Shown here piece by piece: positions 31,864 to 40,601 of a DNA stretch of 44,663 bases. The stretch spans positions 1-44,663 of the forward strand of contig JAXMHA010000025.1 of NCBI GenBank assembly GCA_046347015.1, read 5' to 3'. Source of the stretch: Dokdonella_A sp046347015 (lineage in GTDB: Bacteria > Pseudomonadota > Gammaproteobacteria > Xanthomonadales > Rhodanobacteraceae). Below the pieces are notes generated by a model that saw only the letters and a list, made by a program, of their open reading frames with translations, made no database searches and was not told where the DNA came from. The position numbers were made by a program, and so were the translations under genes. Within the stretch, counting starts at the first letter, position 1, and the number at the start of each line of letters is the position of its first letter.

Positions 31864-33315
31864 GTGGCAGGCGTTCGCTTCGTTCGCATGATCTCGCGAA
31901 GCCTCCTCATGCTGGCGGCGATCACCGGCGGTGCGCTGCTGGCGATCGGCGCGACGGCGCAACCATCCGGCAAGGCTGCCGCGGACGGCTTCGCCGCGCG
32001 CATCGTGCTCGACGGTCCGATCGGTCCCGCCGCGGCGGAATACTTCGGCAAGGCGCTGGCAAACGCAACCGGTGACGGGGCAACCGTCGTCGTGCTGCAG
32101 ATCGACACGCCGGGTGGCCTCGCCGAGTCGATGCGGCAGATCGTCAGCGCGATCCTCGCCTCGCGCATGCCGGTGATCGGCTACGTCGCGCCCGACGGCG
32201 CGCGCGCCGCATCGGCCGGTACCTACATCCTGTATGCGTGCCAACTCGCGGCCATGGCGCCGGCGACGCACCTCGGCGCGGCGACTCCGGTGTCGATCGG
32301 TGGTTCGACGCCAATGCCGTTGCCGAAGCCGCCGGCCACGCCCGCGCCATCGTCCGGATCGAGTCCCGGCAAGGTCCCGCCTGCCGGCCCCGCAGCGAAG
32401 CCCGCCGCGGCGCCGGAAGCGGGCGGCGGTGACGCCGAGGCGCACAAGGTGCTGAACGACGCGATCGCGTACATCCGTTCGCTCGCCGAGCTGCGCCACC
32501 GCAACGCCGACTGGGCCGAGCAGGCGGTGCGCGGCGCCGCGACGCTGACCGCCGACGACGCCGTAAAGGAACACGTCGCGGATTTCATCGCCACCGACGT
32601 CGCGGACGTACTGCGCCAGGCGGACGGCCGGCAGGTGACGCTCGGCACCGATGTCGTCACGCTGCACACCGCGAACCTCGCGGTGCGCGACTACGCACCC
32701 GGCTGGCGCACCAGTTTCCTCGGCATCATCACCAATCCGACGATCGCCTACCTGCTGCTGCTGGCCGGCATCTACGGTCTCGTGCTCGAGGCGCTGCATC
32801 CCGGTGCGCTGTTCCCCGGCGTCGCCGGCGCGATTGCGCTGCTGATCGGCCTCTATGCGCTGCAACTGCTGCCGGTCAACTACGCGGGCCTTGCGCTGAT
32901 GGCGCTCGGCGTCGCGCTGCTGCTGGCCGAAGCCTTTGTCCCGGCGTATGGCACACTCGGCGCCGGTGGCATCATCGCGTTCGTGATCGGATCGATCATG
33001 CTCTTCGATACCGGAGTCCCGGGATACGCATTGAATGTCGGCGTGATCGGCGGGATCGCGGCATCCGGAATCGGGCTGCTTGCGGTGATCCTGTGGCTCG
33101 TCGTGCGTGCGCGGCGCGCACACGTGGTCAGTGGCGACCGCTACATGCTCGACGCCCGGGGCGAATTGCTGGCGCCACTCGAAGCCGGCCGCGACGGCGA
33201 AGCGATGATTTTCGGCGAACGCTGGCGCGTGCGCAGCGACTCGCCGCTGCCGGCCGGCACGCCGGTGCGCGTGGTGCGCCGCGACGGCCTGTTGTTGTGG
33301 GTGGAGCGCGCCTGA
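31864..33315 (+). CDS. NfeD-family membrane serine protease (ClpP-class)
   Basis: A 483-residue long NfeD protein. A signal sequence or first helix (ISRSLLMLAAITGGALLAIGATA) precedes a ClpP/SppA-fold domain with VVLQIDTPGGLAESM and nucleophile Ser117 in AASAGTYIL. A Pro/Ala-rich linker (about 150-190) follows, then several membrane helices (about 290-420) and a C-terminal OB-fold NfeD domain. Relatives cleave the hydrophobic tail of stomatin partners. The start is GTG 31864, with GGGAGG 6 bp before it; ATG 31888 is the alternative. A slipin gene follows 38 bp later, forming the standard nfeD-slipin pair for membrane-quality control. Confidence 0.92.
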   Translation: MAGVRFVRMISRSLLMLAAITGGALLAIGATAQPSGKAAADGFAARIVLDGPIGPAAAEYFGKALANATGDGATVVVLQIDTPGGLAESMRQIVSAILASRMPVIGYVAPDGARAASAGTYILYACQLAAMAPATHLGAATPVSIGGSTPMPLPKPPATPAPSSGSSPGKVPPAGPAAKPAAAPEAGGGDAEAHKVLNDAIAYIRSLAELRHRNADWAEQAVRGAATLTADDAVKEHVADFIATDVADVLRQADGRQVTLGTDVVTLHTANLAVRDYAPGWRTSFLGIITNPTIAYLLLLAGIYGLVLEALHPGALFPGVAGAIALLIGLYALQLLPVNYAGLALMALGVALLLAEAFVPAYGTLGAGGIIAFVIGSIMLFDTGVPGYALNVGVIGGIAASGIGLLAVILWLVVRARRAHVVSGDRYMLDARGELLAPLEAGRDGEAMIFGERWRVRSDSPLPAGTPVRVVRRDGLLLWVERA

Positions 33316-33353
33316 TCCGTTCCAGCGGTTTCATCAGCCATCGGGAGCAAGCC

Positions 33354-34112
33354 ATGTTCGGATTCGCCGGCGTCATCATCGTCATCATCCTGTTCGTGCT
33401 GTTCACGGCGATCAAGATCCTGCCCGAGTACGAGCGCGGCGTCGTGCTGACGCTCGGCCGCTACACCGCGACCAAGGGTCCCGGCCTCGTGCTGCTGTTC
33501 CCGGTCATCCAGCACATGATGCGGGTGGACTTGCGCGTCAACGTGATGGACGTGCCGCCGCAGGACGTGATTTCGCGCGACAACGTGTCGATGCGCGTCA
33601 ACGCGGTGGTGTACTTCCGCGTCGTCGACGCCGACAAGGCGATGCTGCAGGTCGCCGAGTTCTACCAGGCCACCAGCCAGCTGGCGCAGACGCGGTTGCG
33701 CTCGGTGCTCGGCCAGCACGAGCTCGACGAGATCCTGTCGCAGCGCGACTCGATCAACCACATCCTGCAGACGATCCTCGACGAGGCCACCGACGCGTGG
33801 GGCATCAAGATCTCGAACGTCGAGGTCAAGGACGTCGACATCAACGAGGCGATGGTGCGCGCGATCGCGCGGCAGGCCGAGGCCGAGCGCGAACGGCGCG
33901 CGAAGATCATCCACGCCGACGGCGAACTGCAAGCCGCGGAAAAATTGCGGGACGCGGCCGGGCTGCTGGCGCAGCAGCCGCAGGCACTGCAGTTGCGCTA
34001 CCTGCAGACGATGGCGGACATGGCCAACAGCGGCAAATCGTCGACGGTGGTGTTCCCGATGCCGCTCGACCTCGTCAAGCCGATCCTCGACCTGGCCGGG
34101 CGCAAGGGTTGA
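33354..34112 (+). CDS. Slipin, SPFH/Band 7 (stomatin-like) protein
   Basis: A 252-residue stomatin-family protein with one N-terminal membrane hairpin (FGFAGVIIVIILFVLFTAI) and an SPFH domain: ILPEYERGVVLTLGRYTATKGPGLVLLFP, then VDVPPQ-type and VSMRVNAVVYFRV strands. It ends in a charged coiled coil (AIARQAEAERERRAKIIHADGELQAAEKL) and a C-terminal ASTVVFPMPLDL-like stretch, typical of slipins cleaved by NfeD proteases. GGGAG precedes the ATG. It assembles oligomeric rings at the inner membrane. Paired with the nfeD gene upstream, it probably functions in membrane protein turnover or lipid microdomain control. Confidence 0.95.
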   Translation: MFGFAGVIIVIILFVLFTAIKILPEYERGVVLTLGRYTATKGPGLVLLFPVIQHMMRVDLRVNVMDVPPQDVISRDNVSMRVNAVVYFRVVDADKAMLQVAEFYQATSQLAQTRLRSVLGQHELDEILSQRDSINHILQTILDEATDAWGIKISNVEVKDVDINEAMVRAIARQAEAERERRAKIIHADGELQAAEKLRDAAGLLAQQPQALQLRYLQTMADMANSGKSSTVVFPMPLDLVKPILDLAGRKG

Positions 34113-34161
34113 GCGCCCGCGCCGGCCGGATGCCGGCGTGTCGCCGGCAATCCCGCGTGCT

Positions 34162-35220
34162 TCAACCCGCCGGCGATGGCACGGGCCAGGGCGGCAGCCC
34201 GTGGCGCACGCCTTCGTGCTCCATCCAGTCCAGGATCGCCAGCGTCACCGACTGCCGGATGGCGCAGGCAGTCGCGAGGTCCGGGCTACGCACGAAATAG
34301 ACGAACTCGAGTTCAATGCCGGCCGCGCCGATGCCGAGCAAGTGGCCACGGTCGAAGCGCACGTCCGGCCGTGACCGGATGATGTCACACGCGGCGTCGA
34401 CCAACGCCCGCATCTTGGCCACCGGCGTGTCGCGCGCGATCGCGAACGCGCACACGATCCGCCGCTCGGTCCGGTTCGTCTGGTTGTGGATCACTTCCTT
34501 CAGCAGGTTCGAGTTCGACACGACGAGCAGTTCGCCACCCGTCGCCCGCAGCCGCGTGGACTTGACGCCGACCCGCTCGACCGTGCCGGAATCGGTGCCG
34601 AACGCGATCGAGTCGCCGACCTTGAACGGCTTGTCGAGGCCGATCGCCATCGACGCGAACAGGTCGCCGAGCACGTTCTGCAGCCCGAGCGCGATCGCGA
34701 CGCCGCCAATGCCGAGGCTGGTGACGAACGCGGTGATGTTGACGCCGGCGTTGTCGAGGAAGGCCAGCAGCAGCACCGTCCACACCGCGATCTGCAGCGC
34801 CCAGCGCAACACGCCGCCGATCACCGGATTGCGGTCCTGCACCCGCGCGCCCGCCCCCGCACCGTCGAGCCACAGCCGCACCAGCGCGTTCGCCCACAAC
34901 GCGACCTGGATGCCGACGACCGCGAACACCGCATGGCCGACCCCCGCGCGCGGCGACCCTGGCATTTCGAGCCCACCCGCGGCGAGCAACAAGGCGAACA
35001 CCAGCAACGCCCAGCCACGCGTGGTACCCAGCAGCGCGGACAGCACCTTCACGCCACGGCCCGCATCCGGCTTCTCCGCATGCGCGTGGGCGCGCCGCGC
35101 CAATGCCTCGACAATCACGAAGGCCACGACGTAACCGGCGATGCCGGCGGCGAGCAGCACCAGCCACGTGCGCAGCGGATTGTGCAGGAGCGGATGGTCG
35201 AGGATGGTCGCGGCGTTCAT
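34162..35220 (-). CDS. MscS-family mechanosensitive ion channel
   Basis: A 352-residue channel with four membrane helices in its first half and the MscS core afterwards. The pore-lining helix TAFVTSLGIGGVAIALGLQNVLGDLFAS is characteristic, followed by the beta domain GLDKPFKVGDSIAF, GTVERVGVKSTRLRATGGELLVVSNSNLL, and a C-terminal alpha/beta domain. It would open under membrane tension during hypo-osmotic shock. Start is ATG 35220; an in-frame start at 35265 would add a basic, non-conserved extension. It lies 25 bp after the potassium-channel stop on the same strand, so both ion channels may be cotranscribed. Confidence 0.93.
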   Translation of the reverse strand: MNAATILDHPLLHNPLRTWLVLLAAGIAGYVVAFVIVEALARRAHAHAEKPDAGRGVKVLSALLGTTRGWALLVFALLLAAGGLEMPGSPRAGVGHAVFAVVGIQVALWANALVRLWLDGAGAGARVQDRNPVIGGVLRWALQIAVWTVLLLAFLDNAGVNITAFVTSLGIGGVAIALGLQNVLGDLFASMAIGLDKPFKVGDSIAFGTDSGTVERVGVKSTRLRATGGELLVVSNSNLLKEVIHNQTNRTERRIVCAFAIARDTPVAKMRALVDAACDIIRSRPDVRFDRGHLLGIGAAGIELEFVYFVRSPDLATACAIRQSVTLAILDWMEHEGVRHGLPPWPVPSPAG

Positions 35221-35245
35221 GGCAACTCGCGCATCGAATCGGGCC

Positions 35246-36460
35246 TCACGCCGCACCCGGCGCACCGCGCGGCGCCTGCTGGAACACCTTCGACAACACG
35301 AAATCCGCGGTGACGTCCTCGCCAGCCAGCAGCATCGCGATCAATTCGCCGCCGAGCACCTGCGGCGCGATCACGACGTCGGGCTGCACCAGTTGCACCC
35401 GCGGCAGGTGCCGCGCGTCGTTGACGGCGGCAACGGTGCGCGCGTGGCCGCCGAGTTCACGCACGGCCAGCACGATGAACGCATTCTCGGAGTCGTCGTC
35501 CAGCATCGCCAGCACGGCGTTGGCCGCCGGCGCTCCGGCCTCGCGCAGCACCTCGACGCTACTCGGGTCGCCGTAGACGACGTCGCCGGACACCGGTTCC
35601 TCCGGCGCCGCGCGCAGCAGCCGGGTGACGGCCACGCCGCGCTTGTGCAGTTCCCGCCACGCATTGATGGCGAGCGGCGTGTTGCCGATGACGATGCAAT
35701 GCCCTTCCCGTTTCATCTTGCGGCCCGTCCGGTTGACGAATTGCGCGAGCGAGCGGTCGAGCATCGGCCCGATCACCGCCGTGAGTGACGTCGCGAACAC
35801 GGCGACGCCCAAGAGGATCACCGACACCGCGAACAATTTCGCACCCGGGGTTTGCGGCGTGATGTCGCCATAGCCGACCGTCGTCATCGTCACGATCGCG
35901 AAATACAGTGCAGTGACGAGGTCATGGACTTCCGGATGGAATTCGCTGCCGAGGTAGAACGTCCCGAATGTCGCGTACAGGACCAGCATGGCGACCGAGG
36001 TCAGCGCGAACAGCGTGCTGGCGGTGACGCTGGAGCGGTCGAAGCGGCGCCACGCGGCAACCAGCAGGATCGCGACCAGCGCGAAGTAGCCGAGCAGCAC
36101 GTGGCCGCGCGCGGCCCCGCCGAGGCCGGTGTCGATCACCGCCGCCAGCGCCAGCAGCAGCGCGAACAGCCACGCGACCCGCGAACGAAACAGCAAGCCG
36201 GCCGCCATCGTCAGCATGCCGCCGCCGATCAGCAACGGGATGAGGATGCCCGGCCGCAGCAACGTCGCGTCGGTCAGCACCGTTTCGAGCTGCGTCCGCC
36301 AGCCCGCCCCGAAATCGGCATGCAGCAGCCAGGCACCGCCTGCCGCGAGCAGCAGCGCGAGCGGCCAGTGGGGAAACCACAGGTGCGCCCGCACCGCCTT
36401 GGCCAGCGTCCGGACGAAGCCGCGCACCCGCGCGAACGGCGCGGCCCGGGTCGCGACCAT
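35246..36460 (-). CDS. Potassium channel with NAD-binding (RCK/TrkA-N-like) domain
   Basis: About 404 residues. Several N-terminal membrane helices (from WPLALLLAAGGAWLL) lead to a two-helix ion-channel unit with selectivity filter TMTTVGYGDI near residues 190-198. A cytoplasmic Rossmann-type regulatory domain (HCIVIGNTPLAINAWRELHKRG, DVVYGDPSSVEVLREAGA, ANAVLAMLDDDSENAFIVLAVRELG) follows. The layout is that of Kch/VoltageK-type bacterial potassium channels with an RCK-like gate. I start at the ATG at 36460; the open frame extends to 36730 without conserved sequence, so the exact start is uncertain. It is divergent from the OPT transporter. Confidence 0.9.
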   Translation of the reverse strand: MVATRAAPFARVRGFVRTLAKAVRAHLWFPHWPLALLLAAGGAWLLHADFGAGWRTQLETVLTDATLLRPGILIPLLIGGGMLTMAAGLLFRSRVAWLFALLLALAAVIDTGLGGAARGHVLLGYFALVAILLVAAWRRFDRSSVTASTLFALTSVAMLVLYATFGTFYLGSEFHPEVHDLVTALYFAIVTMTTVGYGDITPQTPGAKLFAVSVILLGVAVFATSLTAVIGPMLDRSLAQFVNRTGRKMKREGHCIVIGNTPLAINAWRELHKRGVAVTRLLRAAPEEPVSGDVVYGDPSSVEVLREAGAPAANAVLAMLDDDSENAFIVLAVRELGGHARTVAAVNDARHLPRVQLVQPDVVIAPQVLGGELIAMLLAGEDVTADFVLSKVFQQAPRGAPGAA

Positions 36461-36807
36461 TGCGCGGGCCTTCGTTGCGCCGGCGTTGGCGGGTGGTGTC
36501 GCCACCGTGCGTCGTCCTCGTGGCCGTCGAGCCGCAAGGGTACCATCGCCCCCGCGCCGGACCCGCGTGCCGGCGCTGTCTGGCAGTGGCCCGGTTTGAA
36601 ATCCGTTCGCCCCGAGCGCAGGCACCAACCTGGGTAAAGATGGGGCCGAAGTCGAAGGGGATCGGGCGTTTCGACTTCGCTCGCTGCGCGAGCCACGCTC
36701 AACGCGAGCGGAAAATTCGAACTGCGCCACTACCCGCTGTCCGCGGAGGCGGGAATCACGCTATCGTGCGACCCTTGCGGCCCGCCGGCCGGAACTGGGG
36801 AATCGCC
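36461..36807. other. Divergent intergenic region, potassium channel / OPT transporter
   Basis: About 350 bases without a gene. A 10-bp inverted repeat at 36647-36679 is the only clear structure. The exact left edge depends on the uncertain channel start. Confidence 0.5.
36647..36679. repeat. Inverted repeat CGAAGTCGAA-N13-TTCGACTTCG
   Basis: Perfect 10-bp arms at 36647-36656 and 36670-36679 around a 13-base centre, in the divergent channel/transporter region. It could be an operator or a leader hairpin of the OPT gene. Confidence 0.6.
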
Positions 36808-38799
36808 GTGAACGCATCCACCGGAGCCATCACGCCGTCGCGCGCCGAATTGACCCTGCGCGGCCTCGTCATCGGCATCGTGATCACGCTGGTGTTCACC
36901 GCCGCCAACGTCTATTTCGGACTCAAGGCCGGCCTGACGTTCTCGACGTCGATTCCCGCCGCGGTGATCTCGATGGCGATCCTGAAGGCGCTGCGCGACG
37001 CGACGATCCAGGAGAACAACATCGTGCAGACGGTCGCCTCGGCAGCCGGCACGCTGTCGTCGATCATCTTCGTGCTGCCGGGCCTCGTCATCGTCGGCTG
37101 GTGGACCGGGTTCCCGTTCTGGCAGTCGTTCGGGATCTGCGTGACCGGCGGCATCCTCGGCGTGATGTACACGATCCCGTTGCGCCGCGCGCTGGTGACC
37201 GACTCCGACCTGCCCTACCCCGAAGGCGTCGCCTGCGCCGAAGTGCTAAAGGTCGGCTCGGGCGGCGGCGAGGCGGCGGCGGAATCGGTCGAGTCCGGCG
37301 GCGCCGGCCTCAAGGCGGTGCTGTGGGGCGCGATCGTGTCGGCGGTGTTCTACGTCATCGTGCAGACGAAGATGTTCGCCAGCGACGTCGCGCATTACTT
37401 CCGCGTCGGCGACCGCGGCGCGGCGAGCGGCTTCGACTTCAGCCTGTCGTTCGCGCTGTTCGCGGTCGGGCACTTGGTCGGCCTCTGGGTCGGCGTCGCG
37501 ATGCTGGTCGGCGCGCTGATCGGTTGGGGCTGGGCGGTACCGCATTTCACCCTGCTGCATCCGGCGTCCGGCGCTGCGGCCGACGTCGCGCAAGGCGCGT
37601 GGAGCCACTACGTCCGCTTCGTCGGCGCCGGCACGATCGGCGTCGCGGCCATCTGGACCCTCGCGAAATTGGTGAAGCCGGTGATCGGCGGTCTCGCCGG
37701 CGCGATGCGCGCGTCGCGGGCGCGCAAGGCCGGCACGCTCGACTCCCTGCCGCGCACCGAGCACGACATGCCGATCGGAACGGTCGGCCTGATCTCGCTC
37801 GCGTGCCTGGTCCCGGTCGGTTACCTGCTGTGGCACTTCGGCGTCGCCAGCGGACTCGGCGCCGTCAGCGGCACGTTGGTGATCGGCGGCGTCGCGTTCG
37901 TCATCGTGCTGAGCTTCCTCGTGTCGGCGGTGTGCGGCTACATGGCGGGCCTGATCGGCTCGTCGAACAGCCCGCTGTCCGGCATCGGCATCCTCGTCGT
38001 CATCATCGCCGCGCTGTTGCTGGTGCTGGGTGTCAAGCCCTTCCTGCCGGGCGACGCCGGCAAGGCGCTGGTCGCGTTCGCCCTCTTCATCACGTCGATC
38101 GTGTTCGCGGTCGCGAGCATCGCGAACAACAACCTGCAGGACCTCAAGACCGGGCAACTGGTCGACGCGACGCCGTCGAAGCAGCAGTGGGCGCTGGTGA
38201 TCGGCGTCATTGCCGGTGCGGTGGTCATTCCGCCGGTGCTGGGCCTGCTGCAGGAAGCCTACGGGTTCCTCGGCGCGCCCGGCGCCGATCCGTCGCGCGC
38301 GCTGCCGGCGCCGCAGGCGGGCCTGATCTCCGCGCTCGCGCAAGGCGTCATCACCGGCGCGATCGACTGGAGCCTGATCGGCATCGGTGCCGCGATCGGC
38401 GTCGCGATCATCGTGCTCGACGAGATCCTCGGCGCGGCGAAGAAGGGGCCGCGGCTGCCGCCGCTCGCGGTCGGCCTCGGCATCTACCTGCCGACCTCGA
38501 CGACACTGATGGTCGTTGCCGGCGCGCTGGTCGGCGCCTGGTTCGACCGTCGCGCCGCGCGCGGACCCGCAGGCGACGCAACGAAGCAGCTCGGCGTGCT
38601 GCTGGCGTCCGGCCTGATCGTCGGCGAAAGCCTGCTCGGCGTGATCGTCGCCGCGATCGTCGCGTTCTCCGGCAACTCGGCCCCGCTGGCGCTGGTCGGC
38701 GACGCCTTCGCGACCCCGTCGATCTGGCTCGGCGGCCTCGTGTTCGTCGTGACCATCGTCGTGCTGTACCGCTGGATCGCGAAGATGGCGCGGGGGTGA
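36808..38799 (+). CDS. OPT-family oligopeptide transporter
   Basis: A 663-residue, highly hydrophobic transporter with about 14-16 membrane segments. The N-terminal ELTLRGLVIGIVITLVFTAANVYFGLKAGLTFSTSIPAAVIS and the DSDLPYPEGVACAEVLKVG motif are diagnostic of the prokaryotic OPT (EspB/PT) branch. SNSPLSGIGI and LPTSTTLMVVAGALVG mark later conserved helices. Members import oligopeptides (or metal-siderophore complexes) by proton symport. The start is GTG 36808, with GGGGA ahead; the upstream open frame is not conserved. With the exported M28 and S9 peptidases nearby it fits peptide nutrition. Substrate is unproven. Confidence 0.94.
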   Translation: MNASTGAITPSRAELTLRGLVIGIVITLVFTAANVYFGLKAGLTFSTSIPAAVISMAILKALRDATIQENNIVQTVASAAGTLSSIIFVLPGLVIVGWWTGFPFWQSFGICVTGGILGVMYTIPLRRALVTDSDLPYPEGVACAEVLKVGSGGGEAAAESVESGGAGLKAVLWGAIVSAVFYVIVQTKMFASDVAHYFRVGDRGAASGFDFSLSFALFAVGHLVGLWVGVAMLVGALIGWGWAVPHFTLLHPASGAAADVAQGAWSHYVRFVGAGTIGVAAIWTLAKLVKPVIGGLAGAMRASRARKAGTLDSLPRTEHDMPIGTVGLISLACLVPVGYLLWHFGVASGLGAVSGTLVIGGVAFVIVLSFLVSAVCGYMAGLIGSSNSPLSGIGILVVIIAALLLVLGVKPFLPGDAGKALVAFALFITSIVFAVASIANNNLQDLKTGQLVDATPSKQQWALVIGVIAGAVVIPPVLGLLQEAYGFLGAPGADPSRALPAPQAGLISALAQGVITGAIDWSLIGIGAAIGVAIIVLDEILGAAKKGPRLPPLAVGLGIYLPTSTTLMVVAGALVGAWFDRRAARGPAGDATKQLGVLLASGLIVGESLLGVIVAAIVAFSGNSAPLALVGDAFATPSIWLGGLVFVVTIVVLYRWIAKMARG

Positions 38800-38895
38800 G
38801 TGCAGGTTTCGGGATCGGCATGCGCGGGGACACCGAATCACTCGAAGATCATCGAATGACGCTGCCCTTTCACGGCTCCGCCGAGCCGGAATCGA

Positions 38896-38909
38896 TTGAC
38901 GCGCGTCAG
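38896..38909 (+). promoter_or_regulatory. FNR-box-like site with one mismatch (TTGACGCGCGTCAG) ahead of fdxA
   Basis: TTGAC-N4-GTCAG, with the last base off consensus. CATAAT (5 of 6 to -10) lies 22 bp on, at 38932-38937, 34 bp before the fdxA ATG. The geometry is close to the nine sites on the left of the window. Confidence 0.5.
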
Positions 38910-38971
38910 TAACGGATTTGTCGTCATCCGTCATAATCGACGCCCAGTCACGCCGTACCGGGTGAACCGCC

Positions 38972-39295
38972 ATGACCCACGTCGTCACCGACAACTGCAT
39001 CCTGTGCAAATACACCGACTGCGTCGAGGTGTGCCCGGTCGATTGCTTCCACGAGGGTCCCAACTTCCTCGCGATCGACCCGGAGGAATGCATCGACTGC
39101 ACGTTGTGCGTGCCGGAGTGCCCGGCGCTCGCGATCTTTCCCGAGCAGGACGTGCCGGCCGGCATGGAACACTTCCTCGAACTGAACGCCGAGCTGGTGA
39201 AGAACTGGCCGGTGATCGCGGCGAAGAAGGACGAGCTGCCCGACGCCAAGAAATGGGACGGCGTGGCGGACAAACTGCCGTACCTCGAACGCTGA
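38972..39295 (+). CDS. fdxA: Seven-iron ferredoxin FdxA
   Basis: A 107-residue ferredoxin of the 7Fe type. Cysteines 9, 17 and 50 would hold the 3Fe-4S cluster and 21, 40, 43 and 46 the 4Fe-4S cluster (C9-ILC-KYTDC17-VEVC21P and C40-IDC-TLC-VPEC50P); Cys12 is the extra residue usual in this family. The C-terminal 45 residues form the long helix tail of Azotobacter-type FdI. It carries low-potential electrons in the cytoplasm. The start follows directly from family length. A cysteine synthase-family gene begins 12 bp later. A ferredoxin of this kind (Rv2007c) belongs to the DosR regulon, matching the imperfect FNR-like site upstream. Confidence 0.95.
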   Translation: MTHVVTDNCILCKYTDCVEVCPVDCFHEGPNFLAIDPEECIDCTLCVPECPALAIFPEQDVPAGMEHFLELNAELVKNWPVIAAKKDELPDAKKWDGVADKLPYLER

Positions 39296-39307
39296 CGAGC
39301 CAGGCCG

Positions 39308-40258
39308 ATGCCGATCCGCTACCCCACCGTTTCCGCGAACATCCTCGACGCGATCGGCGACACGCCGCTGCTCGAGATCGACGGCATCTTCGCCAAGTGC
39401 GAATTCCTGAACCCGTCGGGATCGATCAAGGCGCGCATCGCGAAGTACATCGTCGAGCGTGCCGAGGCGACTGGGCAGCTCAAGCCCGGCGACACCATCG
39501 TCGAGGCGACCAGCGGCAACACCGGCAATGCCTTCGCTATGGTGGCCGCGGTCAAGGGCTACCGCATGATCGTGGTGATGCCCGAAGGACTGTCGAGCGA
39601 GCGCGTCGCGATCTCGCGCGCATTCGGCGCCGAAGTGCTGTTCTGCGGCAGCTTCCACGTCAACGCCGCGCTGGAGCGCGCGCGTGAACTCGGCCAGCAG
39701 CCGGGGTTCTTCTTCCCCGGCCAGTTCGAGTCGGAATGGAACGTCGAGGAAAACCGCGAGTGGCTCGGCCCGGAAATCCTGTCGCAACTGCCGGCCGGCC
39801 GCGTGCCCGATGCGTTCGTGCATGGCGTCGGCACCGGCGGCACGCTGGTCGGCGTCGGGCAGGCCTTCCGCAAGGTCAACCCGAACGTGCGGCTGTTCGC
39901 GATGGAACCCTCCGAGTCGCGCACGATCCTGTGCGGCGAAGTCGCGCTGCACCAGATCGAGGGCATCTCCGACGGCTTCGTGCCCGGGATCTTCGCGCGC
40001 CATCGCGATCTCGTCAGCGGCGAAACCGCGGTGGCCAGCGCCGACGCGGTGGCGGAAATGCGCAAGCTCGCGCGCACGCGCGGCCTCTTCTGCGGACCGA
40101 GTTCGGGCGCACACCTGATCGCGGCGCGTCGGATCCGCGAGCAGCATCCGGAACTCGAGACCATCGTCACGATCCTCGATGACGAAGGCGAGAAGTACCT
40201 GCACGATTTCTTCATGCGGCCGGGACCGGGAGACGACGCGCCGGTGCCGTTCCACTGA
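39308..40258 (+). CDS. PLP-dependent cysteine synthase-family protein
   Basis: A 316-residue fold-type II PLP enzyme. Lys41 in NPSGSIKARIAKY is the Schiff-base residue; TSGNTGNAFAMVAA binds the substrate carboxylate and GVGTGGTLVGVGQAF the PLP phosphate. It would make cysteine from O-acetylserine (or the phospho- or sulfo-analogue) and sulfide, or act as cystathionine beta-synthase; it lacks heme and CBS domains. Length is normal. It follows fdxA by 12 bp, so an operon linking iron-sulfur protein and cysteine supply is likely. The CysK/CysM/CBS distinction is not safe from sequence alone. Confidence 0.9.
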   Translation: MPIRYPTVSANILDAIGDTPLLEIDGIFAKCEFLNPSGSIKARIAKYIVERAEATGQLKPGDTIVEATSGNTGNAFAMVAAVKGYRMIVVMPEGLSSERVAISRAFGAEVLFCGSFHVNAALERARELGQQPGFFFPGQFESEWNVEENREWLGPEILSQLPAGRVPDAFVHGVGTGGTLVGVGQAFRKVNPNVRLFAMEPSESRTILCGEVALHQIEGISDGFVPGIFARHRDLVSGETAVASADAVAEMRKLARTRGLFCGPSSGAHLIAARRIREQHPELETIVTILDDEGEKYLHDFFMRPGPGDDAPVPFH

Positions 40259-40284
40259 GGAGCATCCAATCGGGGGATCTCGTC

Positions 40285-40304
40285 ATTCCCGCGGCGGCGG
40301 GAAT
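40285..40304. repeat. REP/dRS3-like inverted repeat ATTCCCGC-GGCG-GCGGGAAT
   Basis: Perfect 8-bp arms with a 4-nt loop, flanked by CGTC and CCAG. The core ATTCCCGC...GCGGGAAT resembles dispersed repeats common in Xanthomonadales and Neisseria. Confidence 0.7.
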
Positions 40305-40486
40305 CCAGCGGCGCCCCCGGGACGCGTTGTTTCCAGCGACGCCGGATCACGGACATTGCCGCGCGGTTACGGAATCGCAGGCGACTTCATGGGGTTCCCA
40401 AGGTTGCGCATGTTTGGTCCACTCGGCGGAGGCAACGCATCAACGGATGCGGACCGAGCGCCACGCCGGGACGTCCTGCAATGTGT

Positions 40487-40504
40487 GGCGGGTTGAAACC
40501 CGCC
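40487..40504. repeat. REP-like inverted repeat GGCGGGTT-GA-AACCCGCC
   Basis: Perfect 8-bp arms with a 2-nt centre. Shares the GGCGGGT/ACCCGCC core with the element at 31706-31723. Confidence 0.65.
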
Positions 40505-40601
40505 CAGCTTCACACCATGTCGACGGTGCACCGCGAACGGGCGGCAGCGAACGCCGCTGCCTCGGTTCGGGATGGATCGGAGCATTCTTGAGGACCTCCC
40601 C

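Larger units (their letters stand above)
40259..40601. other. Intergenic region carrying two REP-like repeats
   Basis: About 340 bases without a gene. It contains the inverted repeats at 40285-40304 and 40487-40504; nothing else is recognisable. Confidence 0.6.

Noticed and set aside
31591..33123. N-terminal extension of the Nudix frame
   Set aside because: Antisense to the NfeD gene; conserved Nudix sequence begins only at the ATG at 31590.
37246..39273. 675-codon open frame on the minus strand
   Set aside because: It lies antisense to the OPT transporter and fdxA and has the Arg/Asp/His-rich composition of a GC-rich shadow frame; no family motif.
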